Origin: Solanum dulcamara
Lineage: Eukaryota; Streptophyta; Magnoliopsida; Solanales; Solanaceae
Length of the DNA stretch: 64,000 nucleotides
Reading direction: 5' to 3'
Assembly: GCF_947179165.1 (NCBI RefSeq)
Contig: NC_077240.1
Location: 56,120,501-56,184,500, forward strand
Under the pieces are notes generated by a model. The model saw only the letters and a program-made list of their open reading frames with translations. It ran no database searches and was not told the DNA's origin. Every line of letters starts with the position of its first letter. Positions within the stretch are counted from its first letter, which is position 1. Positions 11,935-22,832 of the stretch are shown here, piece by piece. The translations under genes and the position numbers were made by a program.

Positions 11935-12500
11935 ATAGGGACCAACTCAAGAATTGGAGTTTTGGAATCGACGTCCCTAACTCACACAATATGATTAATT
12001 CACCCCTTAGAAATAAATTTTCGAGCCTTAATACATGAGATGAATTGACCCTTAACAACTGAATCATTACCCTTCCATTCAAGAATAGACTCATTAGGAA
12101 AGTGAAACTTAACCACATGAGTCCTACAACATATAGATACATAAGCAGCATGTAACCAATCCATACCAAGAATGATATCAAAATCAGTCATGTCAAGTTC
12201 AACAAGATCACAAGGAATAACTCTGTGCAAGACCCATACTAGACAATTTCTATAAGATCTCTTGGATAATACTGAATCACCAATGGGAGTATAAAATGAA
12301 AAAGGTTCTATTAACAATTTAGGGCACACTTCAAATCACATTGCAATGTAAGAAGTAACAAAAGAAAAGTTAACAACTGGATTAAGAAATGCATAAACAT
12401 CAAGGTTAAACACTCGTAACATGCCTGTGACCACATCGGGAGTCTCACTAATGTCTTGCCTAGAGTGAAGAGCCTAGAAGCGGTTGTTAAGTTGGCGACC
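11935..12500 (-). pseudogene. Ty3 aspartic protease (element B), inactive
   Basis: A retropepsin-like domain between gag and RT. The downstream part, 12000-12329, reads EPFSFYTPIGDSV...DLVELDMTDFDIILGMDWLH, the conserved core of plant Ty3 proteases. The active-site loop at about 12360-12410 is in frame with VFNLDVYAFLNPVVNFSFVT, where relatives have LLDPGATLSFVT. The catalytic Asp is therefore Asn (GAT to AAT) and the following Gly is Val. A stop separates the loop from the rest. In element A the same Asp is kept. Confidence 0.85.
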
Positions 12501-12559
12501 ATTAGGTTGAGCTTGCATGCCTTGTTACACTTGACCTCCTAGGGGACGACCTTCTCCAC

Positions 12560-13560
12560 CCTTTTTAGCAACATGAGGGCATCAGATTACTTATGCTCCA
12601 TCTTTCCACATCCCCAACAAACACCTGTTCCCATCAAGAACTTCCATCTATTATTCTTTCCACACTTTGCACAATTAGGAAAAGAAGGGCTATTAGAATT
12701 CACACCTCCTCCTATTTGAGCTTTAGGGTATGGCACACTATCCTTAGCAAACTTCTTCCCTGAGCTTGGCCTTTTTGAGAGCATCCACTGTTACCACTAG
12801 TCCTTGCATTAGAGAACCCACATTCATACTGGCCCCTCTTAGAATCCCTAATCCTCATCTCTTTGAGCTTTTCTCCTTCAATTTGTTTGGCAAAAGACAT
12901 GATCCAAGATATGTTCATCTCCTTAACAAGCATAGTGGTACGACATTCAATAGAAACCAATTCGGACACCCACAATATGAATTGACTCATTCAAGCATGT
13001 GGATTAGCAACCAATGAAGGAGCATACTTGGATTGCTTAGTAAACTTGAGGGCATAGTCCCTCATCCCCATATTTCTTTGTAAAAGATTTATGAACTCCA
13101 ACACTTTAGCCTCCCTTAACTCAAGAGGGAAAAAGTCATCAAGGAAAGCAAGTTTGAAAGATTCCCATTCAATAGGACATTCATCCACCCTCTACATCTT
13201 CCATTGAGTGTACTAAACTTGAGCAACACCCTTACGTTGGTAAGCTGCCAACTTTGCTTTTTCTTTTGAAGTCACCCCCGTAATACTTACTATCTTGTAG
13301 ACTTCATCAATTAACTCTTGAGGATTCTCATCAAATTTTGAGCCGTGAAACTCCAGAGGATTCACTTGTACAAAGCCCCTTACTCTTGAGGATGGATTAG
13401 GAACATTAGGAGGAGCCAGAATGCCTTGGTTGATTACCATTTAGGCTAGCATAGTAATGGCAGTTCGAAACTCCGCATTAGTCACTTAGTCCATTAGAGG
13501 ACCATTGTCTTGAGGAGCCAGGGGATCTTGGGATTCATTAGCATTATTTGTCCTTGGAAA
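12560..13560 (-). pseudogene. Ty3 gag polyprotein (element B), frameshifted
   Basis: Gag in at least four overlapping frames. The N-terminal region at 13213-13440 contains PLEFHGSKFDENPQELIDEVYKI. The central region at 12991-13188 reads ESFKLAFLDDFFPLELREAKVLEF and MRDYALKFTKQSKYAPSLVA, and a further part lies at 12712-12990. The zinc knuckle at about 12587-12690 has CAKCGKNN and CWGCGKMEHK, so its Cys residues survive better than in A. In a working element gag binds RNA and builds the particle; here several frameshifts break it. Upstream of 13560 only the leader to the primer site remains. Confidence 0.88.
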
Positions 13561-13784
13561 TGTTGGTCATCCTGGAGCCATTCTTTTGAAAATTGTAAAG
13601 AAAGACCGTTAGATAAAAAAAACCTTATAGTAAACTCTATAGTACGACATGGATCATGAAATAAGTGAGAATTCCTAAAACCTCTTATAGCCACATATTC
13701 ATAGATGTGGACCGCTTCAAAACCATGAATAAGTCTCTACTTGATGCGGTATGTTGGACTCCTTAGGACACTTGAAAACCTTGT

Positions 13785-13796
13785 GCTCTAATACAA
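13785..13796 (-). other. Primer binding site, initiator tRNA-Met type (element B)
   Basis: Minus strand reads TTGTATTAGAGC, two mismatches from TGGTATCAGAGC, four bases inside the end of the 5' LTR (13801). Confidence 0.75.
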
Positions 13797-13800
13797 TATT

Positions 13801-15145
13801 TGTCATGACCCGACCTAGGTCCTAGTCGTAACACAGCGATTGAAACCCTGAAGGGATCCAACCAAGCCTCTTGTACATGTCATATATATACATAAGGTAA
13901 AATAAAGGCAGAAATATCATAAGAGAGTTCAAACCATGAATATAAATTGAAGAATGTCATATGACAACATAGACTCGAAATATTTGTCCAACTACATGCC
14001 TCCAATCATGAGTATGGGCGGGGGATAAGATATGTCCCTAGCTCACCCTTAATAAAAAATATAAAAAAAGTCCTTGACAATATTAACCAACTCAATGACT
14101 AGTCCCCGATAAATGAGGACTCACCACACACACCTACGGATGAGAAAGCTTAACTAGCTACGTAGATGAGTATAATCTTCAACCTCAACCCCTAAAATAT
14201 GAGACAATGTAGGCAAAAAGTATGCATTTATACGCTGGAATGTACTATAAATGAGGGCATCACATGCAACGTAAATCATGGGATGCAATGATCAAGTAAA
14301 ACACCTAATAAGATGAGATAAATAAAGTAATGAGAAAATCATATTGACCTAAATATTTGAAAAACATAATTTAAATCATGACATACATAAGAGATCAAAC
14401 ATATGTGGGATAGGAACCATAACAAAAAATAAGACCATGCGATCTATAACACGGAATCCAGTTGTCTCCCATACAATGAAGAAAAGGGGAATCTACTTGC
14501 ACAAGGTAGACTCTACCCCACTGCCGGGTCATACATATGCTATATGTGGATCCAATATTTAGGTCATGAAGGCAACCTATGGTGGCACATAATTTAAGAG
14601 ATATGTGGTTGCTACTAGGGCTTTTAGTTAGGCCCCCACCTCAAATCCACTGGGTGCTAGGTCAAATCCCACGGAATACACGCATAACATAGAATTATAA
14701 TTTCATATATAATAGTCATGCTCATAGGTTTGAAATCATAGATTAGTTCATTTTCATAACATACTTGTAATGTTAGAATTGTCTTTTCATCATTATAATC
14801 ATATTTGTACAATTCATATAGTTAGGTCCTAGGTCACCACATAGGGCCCCAAGTCACATTAATTCCTAACTTGCATGAAATTCAAACCTTGAACTTAGAG
14901 TAAACTCAATTGCATAATCAATTGACTTGAAAATCATGTAATTGGCTTTAAAACATGCATGATCATATACTTTTTATCAACCCATATATAATTCATAAAG
15001 ATAATATCATTGGGAGTATAATTAAAAATATCTATAATTAATATCATGAACCCTAGAAATCAATATTAAAGAATTCATGGAAAAACTCTTAAATTCAATG
15101 CACTAACCATCAATTTATATCAAAAAATACTCATAATCATAATTT
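13801..15145 (-). mobile_element. 5' LTR of element B, truncated
   Basis: It starts TGTCATGACCCGACCTAGG and tracks the 3' LTR (6362 onward) word for word with scattered changes until about 15145 (ATTTATATCAAAAAATACTCATAATCATAAT). Homology then ends. About 600 bp of the outer part is missing, so no target-site duplication can be read. LTR divergence is obvious by eye, which implies an old insertion. Confidence 0.85.
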
Positions 15146-16640
15146 GAATCTGAATACTTAGCTCGACTTTTGAAATGTATCTAAAACCTGAGGATATTCA
15201 TAAAGAGCTTTAGGTGCTTTAAGAGTCTCATTGTAACTTCATTTAACTTTTATACGATCATTAGACCGACAAAAATTATGAACTACTCAAAGTTCTTTAC
15301 TCGACTTGAACTCAACAAATTAATCATTTAGTAACTCAAAAAGAAACTAACAATCTTGACTTGATTTATTATATATGACTCCTTGTGGATAATAATATGA
15401 ACAAGATTAGAAATAAGGTTTTTGGGCAAGTATATACACAAAAGAATAGACTCAAGATTTAGAATAAATATCATATTCAAATAACAATTTTGTAAAAGAT
15501 TTTGATAAGAAAGAATGGTTTAAAAATTCCCTCAGATACTATGTAATAATTCTCCACATTTAAACTTAATTTTTAGGACAATATCTAACTAATAGACATA
15601 AGGATTATGAAACTTGATGAAAAATAACTTTAATTATCACACATACTTTACAATATTATAGGCAAGATAATGATATAATAAAATCAATAAACAAGACCAA
15701 CTGACATCCCAATGCCCTTTACAGAGGGTCTTCCTAGCAATCGAATAGTACAAATAGCTCATTCGATGATTTATAAATTTTTAGAATTCGTGCAATATGA
15801 AAAAGTGAGTTTTATCTTAACATCCTTTAATACAAGATCGAATAAATTGATGTAGATAATCAACCTTCTTTAGGGGATCAAATATAGGGATGAAATATTT
15901 TTCCTACCAAATCTTTTTCAACATGCAAGTGTGAATACAAATATTTTAGGAAAGAATTTAAACTTGCCTTGTGTTTAAGAAATAAAACAAGGGGAATAAA
16001 TATGCACGTATAAATATATAATTAATAGTATCTAAGTACTTGTATTTTGGTAAGGAGTTGTTGTACATTTTTCATAAGGTAATAAATGAAAGAAAAGGAA
16101 GAATATCTGAAGATATAATATATATATATATATTACACACATATATGTGAGGCAGTTCTTGTTTCTTTATAAGAGATTTCTTGTAGTAATTTATCATATA
16201 TATAAATAAAATACTAAGTTTAAAATGATGAATGTTTAGACATTTATATATGCACACCCTTTTCACATTCTTATCCCGTTACGTATGTATTCAAGTATTG
16301 TGTAGGTTCGTGATAAAATAATTATAACTTTTTGAATAAAAATTAATTCGAATAAAACCTACCTTATATAATAATAATTTCTTGAAATAACTAGACTTAA
16401 TATCTATGTTAAAATATTAATAAATTATAAAAATCTTATTAAATGAATACATGAGCAAATATATTACAAATAGACATTTTCGTACATACTTAAGACAATT
16501 TTGGGTTTCGATAAAAATATTTTTTTATCAAATTTTAATTTAAACTCAATATTTTCAAAAACAAAACATGTTATAATAAAACTCTCAAATTTAAAGTTGT
16601 AGGCCTTCAGCATGGTAAAAAAGACAATCATAAACACCTA
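15146..16640. other. AT-rich stretch without recognisable genes
   Basis: No open frame with a recognisable protein and no LTR landmarks. It holds short (AT)n runs, for example about 16117-16134, and long A/T-rich tracts. It is probably older, decayed repeat sequence, or the target into which B and H inserted. Confidence 0.6.
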
Positions 16641-17181
16641 GGGTGTTAAAATTTTCTACCACCTAGTAAAGCTAATGTTGCTGATGCTCTTAGCAGGTTG
16701 TCCTGGGGAAGAATAGATCGTGTTAAGGAAGACAAGATATAGTTGGCAAAAGAAGGGCATAGACTTGCATGCTTAGGAGTCCGTCTTATGGACTTTTATG
16801 ATGAAGGTGTAGCCAAAAATATAGAGTTCCCACAGTGGAAGTAGGAGATGATCGGTAGGGATTTCATTACAGGCTTGCTGTGATCCTCGCAGATAGCATG
16901 ACTAGATTTGGATGATGATGGATAAGATGACCAAATCAGCTCACTTCTTGCCTATTAAGACTAAATATTCAGCAGATAATTAGATTTCATGGAGTTCCTT
17001 TGTCTATCATCTCAGATAGAGGTACCCAATTCTATGCATAGTTTTGGAAGTCATTTCAAAAAGATTAGGGTTCAAAGGTGAATGTTAGTACCGATTTCCA
17101 TCCGTAGACATATGATCAGGTAGAACATACAATTCAAACTCTTGAAGATATGTTAAGAGAGTGCGTTATCAACTTCAAAGG
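16641..17181 (+). pseudogene. Ty3 pol, RNase H end to integrase (element H, left half)
   Basis: Heavily mutated plus-strand pol. It opens with the RNase H end, KANVADALSR, followed by a linker (LAKEGHRLACLGVRLMD). Next come integrase fragments in shifting frames: GRDFITGL, MTKSAHFLPIKTKYSAD, HGVPLSIISDRGTQF and TIQTLEDMLRECVINFKG. It stops exactly at the target site AAAGG of element E and resumes at 52362 on E's other side. The second integrase Asp is visible, but stops and frameshifts are numerous. The upstream part of H is missing. Confidence 0.85.
17177..17181. repeat. Target-site duplication of element E, left copy
   Basis: AAAGG directly before the TG start of the 5' LTR. The identical AAAGG stands at 52357-52361 directly after the 3' LTR. 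Confidence 0.9.
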
Positions 17182-17901
17182 TGTTATATCCCATACTTTT
17201 GTACATTGGAACATTTTTAAGCTTCTCTAAAGCTACCACCTGATCCATGTTATCCATGACGTTATCAAAGGATCATAAGGAAGGGAGGATGTAAAGCCCC
17301 ATATCTTGCATAGACTAGTTTTATGTGAAGTAGTGACTGTTTGAAATAGGTTTGAAAGAATTTGAAAGGGGTTCGAGGCTAAATAATTTGTCACAGTAAT
17401 TGAAATACTTGCTTAAGCTACTGGTTTAGATGTCTTACATAATTAAGCTACTTGAGTACACGTTTAGCTTAAGTAGTAAGGATCACACAGTTTCTTAAGA
17501 TAAGAATAATTGTTAACCTACTAAAAAGAACAAGTAGGTGATGCACCTACTTAGAATGTGTGGACAAAATTTAAATAGAATAAGGCAAGAAGGTGATGCA
17601 GCTACTTACGAACTTATGGCAGGAATTAAGGAGGTGATGCACCTACTTTCTTAAAGCAATGGACAAGATTATTGCAGCATGTGAGATAGAGATTTTTATT
17701 CTCGATTTTAATTAATACACAAATTAATTATAAATTTTATTTGGTCTAGATTATTAATTAGGGATTAGGGATTAATTGAGATTAATTAATCTAACTAGAC
17801 CACTAAGTGGGCCCTACCAAGGCACGTGGCAGGAGCTGATTGGTGTGTGGCTTTTAGAGGGATACATATTTATAATGGACACATATAAACCACATGGGCA
17901 A

Positions 17902-17933
<32 letters not shown>

Positions 17934-19979
17934 GATATAGATATATTAATAATTAAGAAACTCTTTTTATCCTATTCTTCTTCGACTTAGACTTAGAGAG
18001 AAAGATAATTTCAACTTTCTCAAGTGAACAAAAAAAAAGAGAGAGTCATGGCAACCATGGAAGCTCCACCATGCATGGAAAACCTTCCTTTTTTTTTCAC
18101 CATTAAATCCATAAGGTAATTCAACCCTTTAGAAGGTCTGTAGCAATGTGGGATTGATCCTAGGGGCAGCAAGATTGAATTAATTGAAGTCATCAAGTTT
18201 TAGCCAACTGAAGGAGGCAACTTTGTTAAGGTAAGGTTTGATCATCTTTTTACACATTTTAGTAAGGGATTAGACCTGTTGTGAATGTGTAAATATGAAT
18301 TGGAGGTATTATGTATGTCGGCATTGGAATGTTGTTGAAGCCGTGTAGGAGCTGTTTATATTTAGAAATGGTGAATCAATTTTAATTAACATTTTAGTTG
18401 TTGTTGTTATAGATTATGTAATGAGATGAAGGAATTAAATAGAATTGGAAGTGAGAAAACTCCGTAATTAGTGTTGGTATTGAAATGAACAGAACTGGAG
18501 TTGCTTAAATTAGATTGGATTGATTGTTATTATTGCTATTATTATTATGATTATGTATTAAAAGTGAAGGGATTGTAGATGTTAATGTTAAATTCCCATT
18601 TGGGTTGTCTTGGGGCTGTTCTAATCTAAAAATGATGGATTAATTTCGATTAAAGTTGTGGTTGTTGTAATTGGTTGTATGATGAAAGTGAAGAAATTTG
18701 ATATATAAAGTTATAATTATGGCTCTATTGTTGTTGTAATTATTGGACTATTAAAGGTCATCCGATGAAATGTTGTGGCTACAAATTAATTAGAGTAACT
18801 TGATTATGTCGTAGTCATTTTATGTTAAAGAATATGGAACGTCGTAATGTGTGGGAAGATTTGGAATAGTGTGTGGGATGTTAAGGAACATTCTTGAATC
18901 TTGCCTTGACTAACTTTGATATAGCACTTAAACGTGTGGTTGTGGATGTTGACTTGGTAGTTTTGTAGTTGGGTTGAATATAAGTGAAATGTTGCCTAAT
19001 TTTCTAAAAATAAGCTGCTAAGGTTGGAGTGCATTTTGAAACCTTCCCGTAGCTTAATCATACTTCTTGATGTCTTAATCTTGGTTGAGATACTATTGGG
19101 TAGCATATGTGCTGTGTGGAAAATAAGCGCTAAAGGTATGTAAATCTATCTCTTCTTTCTTTTGGCATGATCTATATGAAACAAATGGACGACGAATGTA
19201 TAAATTCCAAAGAAGCTCCTATTCTTAGAGACACAAGGATGGCTAATATACTTGATTTCCAAAAAATATATCATTATGCCTTGATACATGTGTATGATTC
19301 CAGCGGTCCTATTTTGGGTATAACTCAAATTTTGATATAATTCACATTTGGTATAATTCATAATAACATTCAAAAGGTACTTGAGATAAGTACTATCTCT
19401 ATTTTCAAATAATGGTTCATTTTGATTATTCTATTGAGTCTTAGACGATGATCTAATTATATATGGTTGCTCATGAAATTCTACTCGTGCATATTATTAT
19501 TACCCATTTCACTGAGTCTTGGGTTGTGTATGTTATCGTGCATAACTTTATTATATATTCATCGAGTCCCTCACTAGAGGGTCGGGTACGGTATAGTATA
19601 TGTATATGATAATATGATGATATGATTATGGCACCGAGTCCCATAATGGGCTGGGTATGGTATATGAGAATGATATGCATGATTTGCTTTGTAAGGCACA
19701 GGTACAGTGAGTTCTTTATTATCATACTTATCTCCTGGGCCCTCTACTTCAGTTATGATCATTTCTATTTTATTTCATGCTCTACATATTTAGTACATAT
19801 CTTGTATGGATCCCCTTCCTCGAGGGGCTGTGTTTCTTGCTGGCAGGCATAATAGAAATGATTATATCTTCACAAAGCCTTCATATAGTGTTTGTTTTCA
19901 GTTTGTCGAGGTCTAATAGATATGTATATGACTGTCCAACTTGGACACTATTCACGACCTATGGGGTTGGGTTGTGACA
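17182..19979 (+). mobile_element. 5' LTR of element E
   Basis: It starts TGTTATATCCCATAC and ends GGGTTGTGACA. A hairpin word GTAGGTGATGCACCTAC is at 17534-17550, a CACGTG G-box at 17823-17828, and a long (TA)n tract from about 17906 may overlap the TATA region. Compared with the 3' LTR it lacks roughly 440 bp near its inner end (the block at about 51778-52236) and has one hairpin copy instead of four. No protein genes. Confidence 0.9.
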
Positions 19980-19983
19980 AAAA

Positions 19984-19995
19984 TGGTATTAGAGA
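19984..19995 (+). other. Primer binding site of element E
   Basis: TGGTATTAGAGA, two mismatches from the initiator tRNA-Met complement TGGTATCAGAGC, four bases inside the 5' LTR. Confidence 0.8.
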
Positions 19996-20196
19996 AATTC
20001 ATCCTTGGAGTGTCTATAGGCCATGTCTAGTAGAGTCTTCTTTATCGGTGTGTTGTGCACCATATCTATAATCAAGAGGCTACAGAATATTTAGGATGAT
20101 ACCTTTCCTTCTGTTTTAGATCGTGTGATAGAGCCTGAACCTTGGAAATATTATTTCTTACCTTTTTTCCTGTAGGTAGGCACAGATTTGCAAGAG

Positions 20197-20607
20197 ATGA
20201 AGAGGCCATCTTTAGATAATGGGGGTGCTAAGAAGGCCCCTAGGGTAAATTCGGGACCTCAGGCTCCAAGATCGAGTAGGATGAGCCTCAATTATTCTAT
20301 CGAGACTGACTCCTTGGAGGACCCAACGATAATTCCTCTAGAGTTTTTGATATCCAGGGAGGCCACCCTTGAAGCCATACTAGTTTCTCTTATAGCAGGA
20401 CACCATGTCAGATCGTCTACCCCAGTAAGTGTTACAGACTATTCCAGCCCCTCATCCTGGTCATCAGTAAAACAGAAGTTACCCGGTTATCTAGATTCCC
20501 TAGATTCAGATGAAGAAGATGATGAAGGTCAGATGAGTAGATGGAGGACAGACGATGACGAGGAGCACAATTCACTTTTTAGATCACCTGATCATACTAG
20601 AGACTGA
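20197..20607 (+). CDS. Unidentified 136-residue acidic ORF in element E leader
   Basis: I do not recognise this protein. It is open from the ATG at 20197 for 136 codons. The N-terminus is basic (MKRPSLDNGGAKKAPRV), the middle contains ISREATLEAILVSLIAGHH, and the tail is Ser/Asp/Glu-rich (DSLDSDEEDDEGQ). It lacks a gag core, zinc knuckle or protease motif, although it occupies the place where gag should begin. A CTTTTTTCCTGTAGGTAGG stretch just upstream resembles a splice acceptor. Element J, which shares the leader on both sides, shows no matching frame. It could be an N-terminal gag remnant, an element-specific gene, or a captured host exon; it may also be non-coding. Confidence 0.35.
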   Translation: MKRPSLDNGGAKKAPRVNSGPQAPRSSRMSLNYSIETDSLEDPTIIPLEFLISREATLEAILVSLIAGHHVRSSTPVSVTDYSSPSSWSSVKQKLPGYLDSLDSDEEDDEGQMSRWRTDDDEEHNSLFRSPDHTRD

Positions 20608-21469
20608 TCAACTATAGGTATAGGAGATTTTATCAAAATTTCCTATGTATTTGCATTTGATATAGATTGTTACCTAATAGCAGCAAACGGAAATCAAATG
20701 AGTCAATAACCAAGTATTTATGAGTAATAGTGACCAAGGCATTCCCACCCATGAGAATTTTGAAATCTAGGATGGAGAATAGTTGCACATACAAATGAAA
20801 ATTTGATAGCAAGGGAACATAAGGGGAATTTGTATATACAGAATAGCAAATTGGCCATCATTATAGCGAGTTATTGTAAGTATAGTAGGGAGACAGGTTG
20901 AATGTATATATCGCAGATAAGTCTAGTTAGATAGTGTGCACAAAAGAAGCTAAAAGAACCAGTAACTGTAAATGAAATATATGTTAGACATAGTACAAAT
21001 TCTGCAGGTATGTTTGAAACCTATAGTTAAATATGGAAAGGAAAAATAAACAGGAAAGAGTGACAGGTACAATTTGTGTTGACTACATGGGGAAATTTTA
21101 TCATTTTCATCTTGTGATTAATATAGGAAGCTCGGTATGGCTACGATACGATATAATATATGTGTGTGTTGGCCCTATGAGGCGTTGTTTGTATTTTTTG
21201 TGTGCAAGTTTTGAGATAGTAAGAAATGCAGAGGAAACTCTGCAAAAATTCTCTGAGAATTAAAAAGAAAATAACATATAAGTTCATAATATTTTTGGAA
21301 ATTCGCGCCAACAGTAATGATAAGATTTGACTAAGTCACAAGTACGTATGACTTTAAGAGAGAAAGATTAACCAATATATTGATGGTAATAGTAATTATG
21401 AGGATATTGATATGGTAAAAATAAATACTAGGATAATTTGGAAGGGTTTGTGACAGTTAGAGATGACTT
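20608..21469 (+). other. Element E untranslated interior, shared with element J
   Basis: No recognisable protein. The part at about 21020-21300 (GGCCCTATGAGG, GAGATAGTAAGAA, AGAGGAAACTCT) has a clear counterpart in J at about 60090-60390. It is therefore an inherited internal segment of this family rather than random decay. Confidence 0.6.
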
Positions 21470-22803
21470 AGAAAGGGCCGGTAGTTAACGAATTTCCTGA
21501 TGTATTCCTAGATGAACTTTCAGGTCTTCTTCCTGAGCGGGAGATAGAGTTCACTATAGATTTGTTTCCAGATACTCAACTAATATCCATTCTTAGAATG
21601 GCACCTGTAGAATTGAATAAATTAAAGGAGCAGTTGGGAGACTTGTTAGAAAAGGGATTTATTTGGACCAACACGTCACCTTGGGGAGCACTGGTACTAT
21701 TTGTGAGAAAAAAAGATGGGTCGTTGTGAATGTATACTGATTATAGGAAGCTGAAAAAAATGACAACAAAGAATAGATATCCCTTCCATCAGATTGATGA
21801 TCTATTTGACCAGCTGCAGGGTGGTAAGTGTTTTTTAAAGATAGACTTGTAGTCAGGCTATGACCAGGTGTGGGTAAAGGAGGCAAATATTCTAAAGACA
21901 TTAGGAATTTAGACAAATGTATTTTGGGCTGACTAATGCTCTAGTAGTGTTTATGGATCTAATGAACCGAGTGTTCAAGCTATTCCTAGACCTGTTCGTT
22001 ATTGTATTTATTGATGATATTTTGATCTATTCACGATCAAAAGATGAGCATGCAGATCATTTGAGGATGGTACTTGGGGTGTTCCAGCACCAGAAATTGT
22101 ACTCTAATTTCTCTAAATGTGAATTATGGTTGACTTCTGTAGCATTCTTGGGACATATTATTAAGGATAATGGTATTCGAGTATATACCTAGAAAATTAA
22201 GGCCATAAAGACTTGGACTAGACCTACGACACCTGTTGAGGTACATAGTTTCCTAGGGCTAGCAGGATATTATAGGAGATTCATAGAGAAGTTTGCTTCT
22301 ATTCCAACGCCTTTAACAAAGATAACTCAGAAGGCGGCTAAGTTCTAGTGGACCGATGCTTGTGAATGAAGCTTTTTGTTGCTGAAAGATAAGTTAACTA
22401 CGACCCCAGTCTTAATTCTTCCTAAAGAACTAGATGCCTATGTTATTTATTATGATGCTTCCTTGATAGGCTAGGTTGTGTACTGATGCAACATGGTAGA
22501 GTCATAGCCTATACCTCCTGGAAGCTCAAGAAGCATGAAAGAAATTATCCAACTCATGATCTGGAGTTAGCAGTAGTAATTCATACTTTGAAAATATGGA
22601 GGCATTATCTATATGGTGTACATGTTGATATGTAAAGGGATCACAAAAGTCTCCAATATATCTTTACGCAGAAGGAGCTGAATATCCGCAAAGAAGGTGG
22701 CTAGAGTTACTGAAATATTATGATGTTGATAAAGTAAAGCTTATTCAAGAGAGACTATTAGTAGCCCAGAGTCGATAGAAGTCATGCATACATAATTGAT
22801 GTC
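21470..22803 (+). pseudogene. Ty3 reverse transcriptase-RNase H (element E), broken and internally deleted
   Basis: RT begins around 21486 ([23 protein letters not shown]) and runs through [25 protein letters not shown] and, in another frame at 21917-22192, FIDDILIYS and [11 protein letters not shown]. It then reaches [15 protein letters not shown]. RNase H follows in pieces (YYDASLIG and LWRHYLYG-like words). Catalytic RT Asp residues are kept, but several stops interrupt the frame. At about 22721-22730 the RNase H text LLKYYDV runs straight into DKVKLIQERLLVAQSR, which belongs to the end of integrase. The integrase zinc finger and catalytic core are therefore deleted. The reading is then interrupted by LINE F. 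Confidence 0.88.
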
Positions 22804-22832
22804 GATACTTTTTTTTTTTTTTTTTTTTTTTT

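Noticed and set aside
16072..16266. 64-codon minus-strand frame
   Set aside because: AT-rich chance frame (Ile/Tyr-rich, covering an (AT)n run) without any recognisable feature.
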